Shown here one piece after another: positions 53,795 to 61,909 of a stretch of 64,000 nucleotides of DNA. This stretch comes from Roseomonas sp. GTDB lineage: Bacteria; Pseudomonadota; Alphaproteobacteria; Acetobacterales; Acetobacteraceae. The notes under the pieces were generated by a model, which did not search any database, was not told the DNA's origin, and saw only the letters and a program-made list of their open reading frames with translations. The translations under genes and the position numbers were made by a program. The stretch lies in assembly GCA_031180725.1 (NCBI GenBank), contig JAPSLO010000005.1, forward strand, positions 248,001-312,000, written 5' to 3'. Each line of letters starts with the position of its first letter. Within the stretch, counting starts at the first letter, position 1.

Positions 53795-54979
53795 ATGACG
53801 GACAATCGGCTGCCGCTGGAAGGATTTCGGGTGCTGGAGCTCGGCCATTACATCGCCGGGCCCTTCGCCGCGCGGCTGCTGGCCGATATGGGCGCCGAGG
53901 TCATCAAGGTGGAGCCCCCGGAGGGCGACCCGCACCGCGGCTGGGGCAGCCAGGTGAACGGCCATGCGGTGTGGTTTTCCATTCACGGCCGCAACAAGCT
54001 GAGCGTTTCGCTCGACCTGAAGTCGGAGGAGGGCAAGGCGAAGGTGAAGGCGCTGGCCGCCCGCGCCGATGCGCTGATCGAGAATTTCCGCCCCGGCTAT
54101 CTGGAGCGGATCGGGCTGGGGCCGGATGTGCTGCAGGCCCTCAACCCGAAGCTGACCATTGCCCGCGTCTCCGGCTACGGCCAGGACGGTCCCTATCGCG
54201 ACAAGCCCGCCTTCGGCTCGATCGGCGAGGCGATGGGCGGCATCCGCCACCTGACCGCGACGCCGGGCGTGACGGACCATCCGCCACCGCGCTGTGGCGT
54301 TTCCATCGCCGATGACATCGCCGGCATCTACGCCGCCATGGCCGTGATGGGCGCTGCCTGGGCCGCGAAGGGCGATCCGGCGGCGAAGGGGCGGATCATC
54401 GATGTGGACCTCGTCTCCTCCGTCTTCAGCCTGATGGAGGGGATGCTGCCGGAATACGGACTGTTTGGCTGGGTGCGCCAACCGCAGGGCGCCGCGCTGC
54501 CCACCGCCGCGCCGACCAACACCTATCTCTGCGCGGACGGCAAATGGCTCTGCATCGGCGGTAACTCCGACGCGATCTATAGGCGGCTGATGAAGGTGAT
54601 CGGGCGCGAGGACCTGGCCGAGGATCCACGCCTGCAGACCAATATCGGGCGCTGCGCCAATGTGAAGGAGATCGACCAGGCGATCGAGGCCTGGACGAAG
54701 ACTCTGCCGGCCGCGGAAGCCGAAGGCCTGCTGAACGCAGCGGAAGTTCCCGTCTCGCGCCTCTATGACATCAAGGACTGCGCCGAGGACCCGCATTTCC
54801 GCGCCCGCCAGACGGTGATGGAGGTGGAGGACCCGCTGCTGGGCACGAAGCTGCTGCACCCGGCCGCGCCCTTCCGCTTCGACGGCGTGACCCCGCCTGA
54901 GATGGTGCGCTGGACAGCGCCCGCCGTGGGCGCGCACAACGACTACGTCTTCAACGAGCTGCTGGGAGGGAAATGGTGA
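53795..54979 (+). CDS. CaiB/BaiF family III CoA-transferase
   Basis: A 394-residue CoA-transferase-fold protein: RVLELGHYIAGPFAARLLADMGAEVIKVEPP at the N-terminus, RNKLSVSLDLKSEEGK, ENFRPGYLERIGLG and PYRDKPAF. It should move CoA between acids (or act as a lyase partner). The segment that normally provides the catalytic Asp (Glu in some subgroups) reads IDVDLVSSVF; by eye the position holds Ser208, with acidic residues D203 and D205 just before, so activity needs checking. It overlaps the HMG-CoA-lyase-like gene by 7 bases, so they form an operon: activation of an acid to its CoA ester, then cleavage. Confidence 0.87.
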   Translation: MTDNRLPLEGFRVLELGHYIAGPFAARLLADMGAEVIKVEPPEGDPHRGWGSQVNGHAVWFSIHGRNKLSVSLDLKSEEGKAKVKALAARADALIENFRPGYLERIGLGPDVLQALNPKLTIARVSGYGQDGPYRDKPAFGSIGEAMGGIRHLTATPGVTDHPPPRCGVSIADDIAGIYAAMAVMGAAWAAKGDPAAKGRIIDVDLVSSVFSLMEGMLPEYGLFGWVRQPQGAALPTAAPTNTYLCADGKWLCIGGNSDAIYRRLMKVIGREDLAEDPRLQTNIGRCANVKEIDQAIEAWTKTLPAAEAEGLLNAAEVPVSRLYDIKDCAEDPHFRARQTVMEVEDPLLGTKLLHPAAPFRFDGVTPPEMVRWTAPAVGAHNDYVFNELLGGKW

Positions 54980-55908
54980 GCACGGAGCTGAAGGCCGGCC
55001 GCGCCATCATCAGCGACGTCGCTCCGCGCGACGGGCTGCAATCCATCGGTTCCTTCGTGCCAACCGAGACCAAGATCGCGCTGGTCCGCGCCCTGTACGA
55101 AGCCGGCATCCGGCGGATGGAAATCGGCTCCTTCGTCAGCCCGAAGGCCATGCCACAGATGGCCGATACGGCGGAGGTGCTGCGCGCGGCCCTCGCCCTG
55201 CCCGGGCTGGAGAGCACAGTGCTGGCGCCGAACCGCAAGGGGTTCGAGCTCGCCAAAGCGGCCGGCGCGCATCGTGTCGGGCTCTTCATGTCGGTCACCG
55301 AAAGCCACAACAAGGCGAATGTGAACCGCAGCCGCGAGGAGAGCTTCGCCGACCTCTCGGCCATCGTCGCCGAGGCCGTCGCGGCTGGGATGAAGCTGCG
55401 CTTCAACCTCTCCTGCTGCTTCCATTGCCCCTTCGAAGGGGTGGTGCCGGAAGCGATGGCGCTGGAATGGGTCGGCCGTGCCGCGGCGCTCGACCCCTGG
55501 ATGGAGATCGCCATCGCCGACACCACCGGCAATGCGGCGCCGGACCAGGTGCGGCGCGTGGTGGGGCAGGCGGTGACAGCCTGGCCGGCGCCGGACGGAA
55601 GCTGCCGCATCGCCTATCACGGGCATGACACCTACGGCATGGGCGTGGCCAATGTGACCGCGGCCTGGGACGCCGGCTGCCGCGTCTTCGACAGCGCCGC
55701 AGGCGGCCTGGGCGGCTGCCCCTTCGCCCCGGGCGCGACCGGCAATGTCGCGACGGAAGACGTGGCCTGGCTGTTCCGACGCATGGGCGTGGAAACGGGC
55801 CTCGACTGGGCGAAGCTGCTGGTAGCCGCCGACATGGCCGCGGCAGTGCCCGGCGGCCTGCCCGGCGGCCGCCTGCGCAGCGTGCCGGCAGCGCGCCGGG
55901 CGGCGTAG
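54973..55908 (+). CDS. Hydroxymethylglutaryl-CoA lyase-like protein
   Basis: A 311-residue TIM-barrel aldolase of the HMGL/DRE superfamily: SDVAPRDGLQSIG near residue 14 (catalytic Arg-Asp), RMEIGSFVSPKAMPQM, VLAPNRKGFELAKAAG, the metal-binding HGHDTYGMGVANV and the GGLGGCPFAPGATGNVATED loop carrying the catalytic Cys. It cleaves HMG-CoA or a related 3-hydroxyacyl-CoA to acetyl-CoA (or propionyl-CoA) and an oxoacid. Its 7-base overlap with the CoA-transferase gene indicates a joint pathway. No leucine-degradation genes (mccA/mccB) are adjacent, so another substrate is possible. Confidence 0.9.
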   Translation: MVSTELKAGRAIISDVAPRDGLQSIGSFVPTETKIALVRALYEAGIRRMEIGSFVSPKAMPQMADTAEVLRAALALPGLESTVLAPNRKGFELAKAAGAHRVGLFMSVTESHNKANVNRSREESFADLSAIVAEAVAAGMKLRFNLSCCFHCPFEGVVPEAMALEWVGRAAALDPWMEIAIADTTGNAAPDQVRRVVGQAVTAWPAPDGSCRIAYHGHDTYGMGVANVTAAWDAGCRVFDSAAGGLGGCPFAPGATGNVATEDVAWLFRRMGVETGLDWAKLLVAADMAAAVPGGLPGGRLRSVPAARRAA

Positions 55909-55928
55909 GGCTGCTCCGCAGGGAGGTT

Positions 55929-55945
55929 CGGGGGCAGAGCCCCCG
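55929..55945. terminator. GC-rich hairpin between convergent genes
   Basis: CGGGGGC (55929-55935), loop AGA, GCCCCCG (55939-55945), in the 48-base gap between the HMGL-like gene and the convergent membrane-protein gene. It is the same short hairpin as in the dispersed repeats at 8.4 and 49.6 kb. Confidence 0.6.
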
Positions 55946-55956
55946 TGCGGTGCGCC

Positions 55957-56370
55957 TCACACCGATCGGCGCAGCCCCAGCCACTGTGCTGTTGCGAAGG
56001 CGTCCACCGCGGCTGCCTGGGCCAGAACGAAGGCGATGCCCAGGCCGGTCGGGCTCACCCAGCCGGAGAGCAGCAGCAGCACGCTTTCAACCACCCAGGC
56101 CAGGTTCAGCCCGATGATGGCCCAGACGCCCCAGCCCGGCAGGCTCGGGCGGCGGGACATCCAGAAGACCAGCGCCGCCCAGGGCAGCAGCGCTGCGCCG
56201 GCGCCTTGCAGCAGCGCGGCCGGCAGACCGAAGGGGCCGGAGAGCGCGGCGCCGCCGGCCAGTAGCAGCAGGCCCATTGCCCCGCTGGCCGCGGCATCGG
56301 CCAGCAGCGCCAGACGCAGCAGCTTCGCGGGGACCAGGGCGGCGGGGCGGGAAGCGGGGATCGCGGTCAT
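55957..56370 (-). CDS. Small four-helix membrane protein, hypothetical
   Basis: A 137-residue protein with about four transmembrane helices (residues 17-40, 48-71, 80-103 and 109-131). I recognise no specific family; the layout resembles small SPW/DoxX-like or DUF proteins. GAGGAGGATACC upstream supports the ATG at 56370. It is divergent from the XRE regulator, which may control it. Confidence 0.65.
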   Translation of the reverse strand: MTAIPASRPAALVPAKLLRLALLADAAASGAMGLLLLAGGAALSGPFGLPAALLQGAGAALLPWAALVFWMSRRPSLPGWGVWAIIGLNLAWVVESVLLLLSGWVSPTGLGIAFVLAQAAAVDAFATAQWLGLRRSV

Positions 56371-56508
56371 GGTATCCTCCTCGGCGCGGGTCCCGGCCCC
56401 GATGGCCGGTGACGTGCCCGCTGACCGGACCCTGCCCCTTTCACCGGCCGCGCGGCGATGACCTGCCAGGTAATCGAAGCGCGGCGCGAGAGCCGGCATG
56501 ATCCCGCC

Positions 56509-57288
56509 ATGACCGTGATGACCCGTGATGTCGGCGGCCTGATCCGCGAATGGCGCCGCCGCCGGCGCCTCTCCCAGCTCGACCTGGCGGCGGAGGCCGA
56601 GATCTCCCAGCGCCATCTGAGCTTCCTGGAATCCGGCCGCGCCAGGCCCAGCCGCGAGATGCTGCTGCATCTCTGTGAGCAGCTCGATGTGCCGCTGCGC
56701 GAGAGGAATGTGCTGCTGGTGGCCGCCGGCTTCGCGCCGCACTATCCCGAGCGTGACTGGAACGACCCCGCCCTGGCCGCTGCCCGCGCCGTGGTGGGAC
56801 AGGTGCTGGCGGCGCATGAGCCCTTCCCGGCGCTGGCCTTCGACCGCCACTGGCAGATGCGGGATGCAAACCGCGCCGTGGCGCCGCTGCTGGCGGGCGT
56901 CGCCCCCTGGCTGCTGCGCCCGCCGGTGAACCTGATGCGGCTGGCGCTGCACCCGGAGGGCATCGCGCCGCGCGTGGCGAATCTCTCCGAATGGCGGGCG
57001 CATCTGCTGGAACGCCTGCGGCGGCAGGCGGAGCAGACGGCGGATCCGGCGCTGCTCGCCTTGCTGGCGGAGCTGCGCGGCTATCCAGGCGGCGCGCCGC
57101 TGCGGGTGGACCATGCGGCGGGCGCCGTGGCGGTGCCGCTGCGCCTGCGGACGGAGGCCGGGGAGCTCGCCTTTCTCAGCACCACCACCGTCTTCGGCAC
57201 GCCGGTGGACGTCACCCTGGCCGAACTGGCGATCGAATCCTTCCTGCCGGCCGACGAGGCCACGACCCGCGCGCTGCGCGGCGGTTGA
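56509..57288 (+). CDS. XRE-family regulator with MmyB-like ligand-binding domain
   Basis: A 259-residue regulator. The N-terminal helix-turn-helix (about residues 8-65, with RRRRRLSQLDLAAEAEISQRHLSFLESGRARPS in that region) is followed by an MmyB-like PAS-type domain (about 90-250: FDRHWQMRDANRAVAPLL, then AELRGYPGGAP). Relatives of this layout often sit beside the gene they regulate. I chose ATG 56509; in-frame ATGs at 56458 and 56518 are alternatives. It is divergent from the membrane-protein gene, with the shared 140 bases as the probable control region. Confidence 0.88.
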   Translation: MTVMTRDVGGLIREWRRRRRLSQLDLAAEAEISQRHLSFLESGRARPSREMLLHLCEQLDVPLRERNVLLVAAGFAPHYPERDWNDPALAAARAVVGQVLAAHEPFPALAFDRHWQMRDANRAVAPLLAGVAPWLLRPPVNLMRLALHPEGIAPRVANLSEWRAHLLERLRRQAEQTADPALLALLAELRGYPGGAPLRVDHAAGAVAVPLRLRTEAGELAFLSTTTVFGTPVDVTLAELAIESFLPADEATTRALRGG

Positions 57289-57454
57289 TGGCGCCGAGCG
57301 TGGGACCTACGGCCATCGGGCACTTCGCACCGGTCACGCAATCGCGATGCCGGAAACCGGCAAAGCATTTGCGAAGCAGGCGAGGCGCGACGCAGAGTCC
57401 GGACAACCCATCCTGTCGAACAGTCCCTTTTCCCTTTTTTTAAAGGAGGGCGGC

Positions 57455-58837
57455 ATGAGCGACGATGTGGTTACCGGTCTGAGGACCCGCTTGCGTGGAG
57501 CGGTGATCGCAAGATCCGACCCTGGCTATGACCAGGCTCGCGCCCTTTACAACGGCATGATCGACAAGCGGCCGCTGGCCGTCGCGCAATGTGCCGATGT
57601 TGCCGATGTCATCACCGCGGTGAACTTCGGGCGCGACAACGGCCTGGCGATCGCGATCCGCGGTGGCGGTCACAACGGGCCCGGCCTGGGCAGCGTGGAT
57701 GATGGGCTGGTGATCGACCTTTCGCGCATGCGCGGCGTCCGTGTGGACCCGGCGGCCCGCACGGCACGCGTGGAGGCTGGCTGCACGCAGGGCGACGTGG
57801 ACCACGCCACGCATGCCTTCGGACTCGCGGTACCGGCCGGCATCATCTCGACCACCGGCATTGCAGGCCTCACCCTGAGCGGTGGTCATGGTTATCTCTC
57901 GCGCAAATACGGCCTGACCATCGACAACCTGCTCGAGGCGGATGTCGTCCTGGCCGACGGAAGCTTCGTGGCCGCCGGCCCCGGGCAGAACGAGGACCTG
58001 TTCTGGGCGCTGCGTGGCGGCGGCGGGAATTTCGGCATCGTCACCAGCTTCCTGTTCCGGCTGCATCCGGTCAGCACGGTCTTCGCCGGGCCGATCGCCT
58101 GGGACCAGCAGCATGCGCGGCAGATCATGCGCACCTATCGCGACATGCTGCCGCAGCTTCCGGAGGAGCTCGGCATCTTCCTGGGGCTGAAGACGGTTCT
58201 GTCCACCGCGCCCTTCCCGGAGGAGCACTGGGGCAAGCGCATCTGCCTGCTGATGTGCTGCTATGCGGGCGAGGAGAGCGAGGGGCGGAAGGCGCTGGCA
58301 CCGCTGCTGGAGAAGCTGCCGGAGCCCTGGTTCAACTGGATGGGTACCATGCCCTATCCGACGCTGCAGGGCATGTTCGATCCTCTCTTCCCGAAGGGCA
58401 TGCAGTGGTACTGGCGCGGCGACTTCGTGAAGTCGCTGCCGGACGAGGCGATCGAGGCGCATCTGGAGCAGGCGGCGCGCACGCCGAGCGAGCTGTCGCT
58501 GATGCACCTCTATCCGATCGATGGCGCCGTGCACCGGGTGGCGAAGGACGAGACCGCCTGGAGCTGCCGTGACGCGACCTGGTCCATGGTGATTGCTGGC
58601 ATCGACCCGAACCCGCAGATGGCAGGGCCGGTGACGCGCTGGACCAAGGCCTACTGGGATGCGGTGCATCCGTTCGACCTGGGCGGCGCCTACCCCAACT
58701 TCATGATGGACGACGAGGGAGAGGGGCGGATCAGGGCCAGCTTCGGTGACAACTATCCGCGGCTGACCGAGGTGAAGAAGCGCTACGACCCGGCGAACCT
58801 GTTCCATGTGAACCAGAACATCCAGCCCGCCGCGTGA
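57455..58837 (+). CDS. FAD-linked oxidase, berberine-bridge-enzyme type
   Basis: A 460-residue flavoprotein with a PCMH-type FAD-binding domain (about residues 35-215) and a C-terminal BBE motif (YPRLTEVKKRYDPANLFHVNQNI). His73 in RGGGHNGPGLGS is the expected covalent FAD anchor. The second (Cys) anchor of bicovalent members is missing: the region reads IISTTGIAGLTLSGGHG. Substrates of bacterial members are sugars or secondary metabolites. The ATG at 57455 is preceded by AAAGGAGGG; the open frame starting earlier is not family-like. It follows the XRE gene by 166 bases and could be under its control. Confidence 0.9.
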   Translation: MSDDVVTGLRTRLRGAVIARSDPGYDQARALYNGMIDKRPLAVAQCADVADVITAVNFGRDNGLAIAIRGGGHNGPGLGSVDDGLVIDLSRMRGVRVDPAARTARVEAGCTQGDVDHATHAFGLAVPAGIISTTGIAGLTLSGGHGYLSRKYGLTIDNLLEADVVLADGSFVAAGPGQNEDLFWALRGGGGNFGIVTSFLFRLHPVSTVFAGPIAWDQQHARQIMRTYRDMLPQLPEELGIFLGLKTVLSTAPFPEEHWGKRICLLMCCYAGEESEGRKALAPLLEKLPEPWFNWMGTMPYPTLQGMFDPLFPKGMQWYWRGDFVKSLPDEAIEAHLEQAARTPSELSLMHLYPIDGAVHRVAKDETAWSCRDATWSMVIAGIDPNPQMAGPVTRWTKAYWDAVHPFDLGGAYPNFMMDDEGEGRIRASFGDNYPRLTEVKKRYDPANLFHVNQNIQPAA

Positions 58838-58922
58838 TCGCGCGGGAAGACACCTGACCAGGTCGCCTCTGGCCGATCTGCCGGTGGTCAGAGCCTTGCG
58901 ACCCGGTGGGATCTGAGCCAGG

Positions 58923-58992
58923 CCGGTTTCGGCTACGCGAGCGGAAACCGGTCTGGCGCCAGCCGATCCGGATGCGCACGCCGATCGGCGTG
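58923..58992. repeat. Inverted repeats upstream of azlC
   Basis: Two palindromes lie in the 199-base gap: CCGGTTTC (58923-58930)/GAAACCGG (58944-58951) with a 13-base loop, and a perfect 16-base palindrome CACGCCGATCGGCGTG at 58977-58992. The second is 45 bases before the azlC start and could be an operator; the first could end the oxidase transcript, though no T-run follows. Confidence 0.45.
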
Positions 58993-59036
58993 ACACCGGC
59001 TTGCCGAAACCCGGCCGGCTGAGGGTTACTGCGACG

Positions 59037-59714
59037 GTGACCACAACGCCGTTCCGGACCGGATTCCGCGAAGCCCTCGGTGCCCCCGCGCTGGCGATGG
59101 GTGCCACCTTCCTGGCCTTCGGCGCCGCGGTGGCGGAGGCGGGGCTGAGCCTCCCCTGGGCGCTGCTCAGTTCCGGCGCGGTCTATGGCATGGCGGGGCA
59201 GTTGGTGCTGCTGGGCGTCGCCACCGGGCCGGGCGGGGCGGTGCTGCCGGCGGTGGCGGCCGCGACGGCGGCGAATGCGCGCTTCCTGCCGATGTCGGTT
59301 GCCATCGCCCCGCTGCTGGGGCGTGGGATGCTGCGCTGGCTGGCCCTGCCCTTCATTGCCATCACGCCCTGGGCGGCGGCCATGCGCCGTCTGCCGGGAC
59401 TGCGGGAGAGCGCTCGGCCCCGCTGGTTCCTGGGCTTTGCCCTGGCCTCCTGGACCGCGGCGCTGGCAGCGACGACGGTGGGGCATCTGCTGGCACCGGT
59501 GCTGCCCACTGCCTTACGGGCGGCGCTGCTGTTCACCAATCCGCTCTACTTCGCGCTGCTGCTGGCAGCCGATCTCGGCCGCCCCGGGGTACGGGGCGCG
59601 GTGATCGGCGGCGCGCTGGCGGCGCCGCTGGCCCTGTGGCTGGGGCCGGCCTGGGGGCTGCTGGCGGCGGGGCTGGTAGGCGGCACCGGGGCGTTCCTGG
59701 TGGGCCGCCGATGA
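59037..59714 (+). CDS. azlC: AzlC-family branched-chain amino-acid exporter subunit
   Basis: A 225-residue membrane protein with about six to seven helices, the large subunit of the AzlCD (YgaZ-YgaH) exporter for branched-chain or other neutral amino acids. FREALGAPALAMGATFLAFG and SSGAVYGMAGQLVLLGV near residue 45 and NARFLPMSVAIAPLL near 80 are family hallmarks. The likely start is GTG at 59037 with GAGGG upstream; TTG at 59001 is possible. It overlaps azlD by 4 bases. Confidence 0.9.
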   Translation: MTTTPFRTGFREALGAPALAMGATFLAFGAAVAEAGLSLPWALLSSGAVYGMAGQLVLLGVATGPGGAVLPAVAAATAANARFLPMSVAIAPLLGRGMLRWLALPFIAITPWAAAMRRLPGLRESARPRWFLGFALASWTAALAATTVGHLLAPVLPTALRAALLFTNPLYFALLLAADLGRPGVRGAVIGGALAAPLALWLGPAWGLLAAGLVGGTGAFLVGRR

Positions 59715-60031
59715 GCAGCGCGGACTTGGCGCTGGTGCTGACCGTGCTGGCCGGCCTGCTGCTGCGCGCGGCGGGGTTGGCACTGGGCGGCGCGCTGCGG
59801 CCGGATCATCCCTTCATCGCCTGGGCAAATGCCGTCTCGGTGGCGACACTCTCGGCCTTCGTCGTGCTGTCCATCGCAGCGCCCGGCGGGCTGCTGGCGA
59901 CCGTGCCCTGGCCCGCGCGGATGGCAGGCGTGGCGGCGGGCGCGGCGGGCTGGCGTCTGTTCAGGGGAGGTCTACTTCCAGCCCTGCTGGCTGGCTTGGC
60001 GGGGCTGCTGGCTGCTTGGACTGTCAGTTGA
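59711..60031 (+). CDS. azlD: AzlD-family small exporter subunit
   Basis: A 106-residue membrane protein with three to four helices, the small subunit partner of AzlC. The ATG overlaps the azlC stop (ATGA). It starts MSSADLALVLTVLAGLLLRAAG, with HPFIAWANAVSVATLSAFVVL in the centre as in AzlD/YgaH proteins. Its 3' end overlaps the convergent amidohydrolase gene by 8 bases. Confidence 0.88.
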   Translation: MSSADLALVLTVLAGLLLRAAGLALGGALRPDHPFIAWANAVSVATLSAFVVLSIAAPGGLLATVPWPARMAGVAAGAAGWRLFRGGLLPALLAGLAGLLAAWTVS

Positions 60032-60872
60032 ATCGATAGAGCCGCGCCGGGTTCTCCACCAGGATCGCCTGGCGCGTCGCCGGGTCGGGCACCCAGTCGG
60101 CCAGCGCATCCAGCAGCGCGGAGTCATCCGGGATGGTGGCGGCGTTCGGGTGCGGCCAGTTGGTGCCCCACAGCATCCGCTCCGGCGCCGCCTGCACCAG
60201 GGCACGTGCGAGCGGCGCCACCGAGAAGGGATCCTGCTGGTCCAGGCTGTAGGGCGAGGAAAGCTTCACCCAACCGCGGCCGGCCTGCAGCAGATCCATC
60301 ACCACGCCCCAGGCGGGATGCGCAGCCCAATCATGCAGGGGTAGCTGCGCGAAATGGTCGAAGACCACCGCGCAGGGCGCCTTGCGCAGCACATCGGCCA
60401 GGGCGGCAATGGTCCCGGCACTGGCGAAGAGCTGCAGATGCCAGCCCAGCTCCGCCATCCGGCGGGACAGCGGTGCGACATCCGCGGGCGTCAGCGGAAT
60501 GCCCTGCACCAGATTGGCACGCGCACCGACCACGCCGGCCGCATCCATGGCGCGCAGCCCCGCCAGCGGCGCATCCGGCGGCACCACCGCCACCATGCGC
60601 GCGCGGGCGGGGCCGGCTTCCGCCAAGGCGCGCAGGTGCAGCCCATTGTCGAAGCCGTAGCTGGAAGGCTGCACCAGCACATGCCGCGCCAGGCCGAGCC
60701 GAGCCATCAGCCGTGCATGATCGGCCAGCGTCGCCACACCATGCGGCCGCCCGCCGGGTACCAGGGGCTCGGCGGGGTCGTAGACATGGTGATGGCAATC
60801 CACCGCGCCCGCCGGCACCGCAAGGCGCGGCGAGGCGGTGCCCGCGGTGAAGGGAATGGCATCGCGTTCCAT
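60024..60872 (-). CDS. Amidohydrolase-2 family protein (LigI/PDC-hydrolase-like)
   Basis: A 282-residue TIM-barrel hydrolase: AVDCHHHVYDP near residue 25 supplies the first metal-ligand or catalytic His pair, VFDHFAQLPL the next, and GTNWPHPNA near residue 245 the last (usually GTDWPHP; Asn replaces Asp here). Relatives hydrolyse lactones such as 2-pyrone-4,6-dicarboxylate or sugar lactones. The ATG at 60872 sits back-to-back (41 bases) with the 2-hydroxyacid dehydrogenase gene, suggesting a shared control region and perhaps a common pathway. Confidence 0.83.
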   Translation of the reverse strand: MERDAIPFTAGTASPRLAVPAGAVDCHHHVYDPAEPLVPGGRPHGVATLADHARLMARLGLARHVLVQPSSYGFDNGLHLRALAEAGPARARMVAVVPPDAPLAGLRAMDAAGVVGARANLVQGIPLTPADVAPLSRRMAELGWHLQLFASAGTIAALADVLRKAPCAVVFDHFAQLPLHDWAAHPAWGVVMDLLQAGRGWVKLSSPYSLDQQDPFSVAPLARALVQAAPERMLWGTNWPHPNAATIPDDSALLDALADWVPDPATRQAILVENPARLYRFN

Positions 60873-60913
60873 GCGGGCTAGGCTAGCCCCGGAAACGGCC
60901 AGGACACGAGAAC

Positions 60914-61909
60914 ATGCTGCGGGTCTTCCTCGCCCATACGCCCGAGATGCGCGCCAACTACTACGGCGACCGGGCGCTCGCCGCGTTGCGCCAGGTGGCG
61001 GAGGTAACGCTGCATGAAGGCGATGCCCCGCTCTCCGGCGCCGCGCTGGCGCAGGCCGCCGCCGGCTGCCAGGCGATCGTGGCGGACCGTGCCACGCCCG
61101 GCACGGCGGAGACCTTCGCCGCCGCGCCGGATCTCGTCGCCTTCCTGCGGGTCGCGGTGGATGTCTCAACCATCGACATCAAGGCGGCCTCTGCGGCCGG
61201 CGTGCTGGTGACGCAGGCGACGCCCGGCTTCGTTGACAGCGTGGCGGAGCTGGCGATCGGGATGATGGTGGACCTGGCGCGCGGCACATCCCGCCACGCC
61301 GCGGATTTCCACGCGGGCCGCGTGCCCGTGCCCTTCATGGGCAAGCAGTTGGCGGGCCGCACGTTGGGCCTGATCGGCTATGGCCGCATCGCGCGCCGTA
61401 TCGCGGAGATCGCGACGGTAATGCGCATGCGCGTGCTGGCGCACGATCCCTTCGCGCCGATCACCGGCGCCGAGGCCGTGCCGCTGGAAGTACTGCTGGC
61501 CGAAAGCGACATCGTGCTGCCGCTGGCGGTGGCCAACGAATCGACGCACCACATCATCAACGCCGAATCCCTGGCCCGCATGAAGCGCGGCGCGCTGCTG
61601 GTGAACCTCTCGCGCGGTGGGCTGGTGGACGAGGCCGCGCTGGCGACCGCGCTGGATTCCGGTCAGATCGGCGGTGTCGCGATGGATGTAGGCAGCGCCC
61701 CCGACCAATGGCCGAATCCAACCCTGGCCGCGCGCCCGGATGTGGTGGCCACGCCCCATATCGGCGGCCTCACACCCGAGGCGGCCGAGCATCAGGCGAT
61801 GGATACGGTGCGTCAGGTCACCGCGCTGGCCGAGGGCCGCCTGCCCGACGGGTCCCTCAACGCCCCGGCCGCGCATCGGCTCACCCGGTTGGGGGTCAGC
61901 CCCCGCTGA
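60914..61909 (+). CDS. D-2-hydroxyacid dehydrogenase family protein lacking the catalytic Glu
   Basis: A 331-residue Rossmann-fold dehydrogenase: GLIGYGRIARRIAEIA (GxGxxA-type motif near 152-160), Arg234 in NLSRGGLVDEAAL and His282 in TPHIGGLT. The usual Glu (in DVFxxEP) is not seen: the segment reads MDVGSAPDQWPNP. Without it the His would lack its partner, so activity may be altered, or the protein may have another use. Its 3' end overlaps the convergent xylanase gene by 14 bases. Confidence 0.85.
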   Translation: MLRVFLAHTPEMRANYYGDRALAALRQVAEVTLHEGDAPLSGAALAQAAAGCQAIVADRATPGTAETFAAAPDLVAFLRVAVDVSTIDIKAASAAGVLVTQATPGFVDSVAELAIGMMVDLARGTSRHAADFHAGRVPVPFMGKQLAGRTLGLIGYGRIARRIAEIATVMRMRVLAHDPFAPITGAEAVPLEVLLAESDIVLPLAVANESTHHIINAESLARMKRGALLVNLSRGGLVDEAALATALDSGQIGGVAMDVGSAPDQWPNPTLAARPDVVATPHIGGLTPEAAEHQAMDTVRQVTALAEGRLPDGSLNAPAAHRLTRLGVSPR

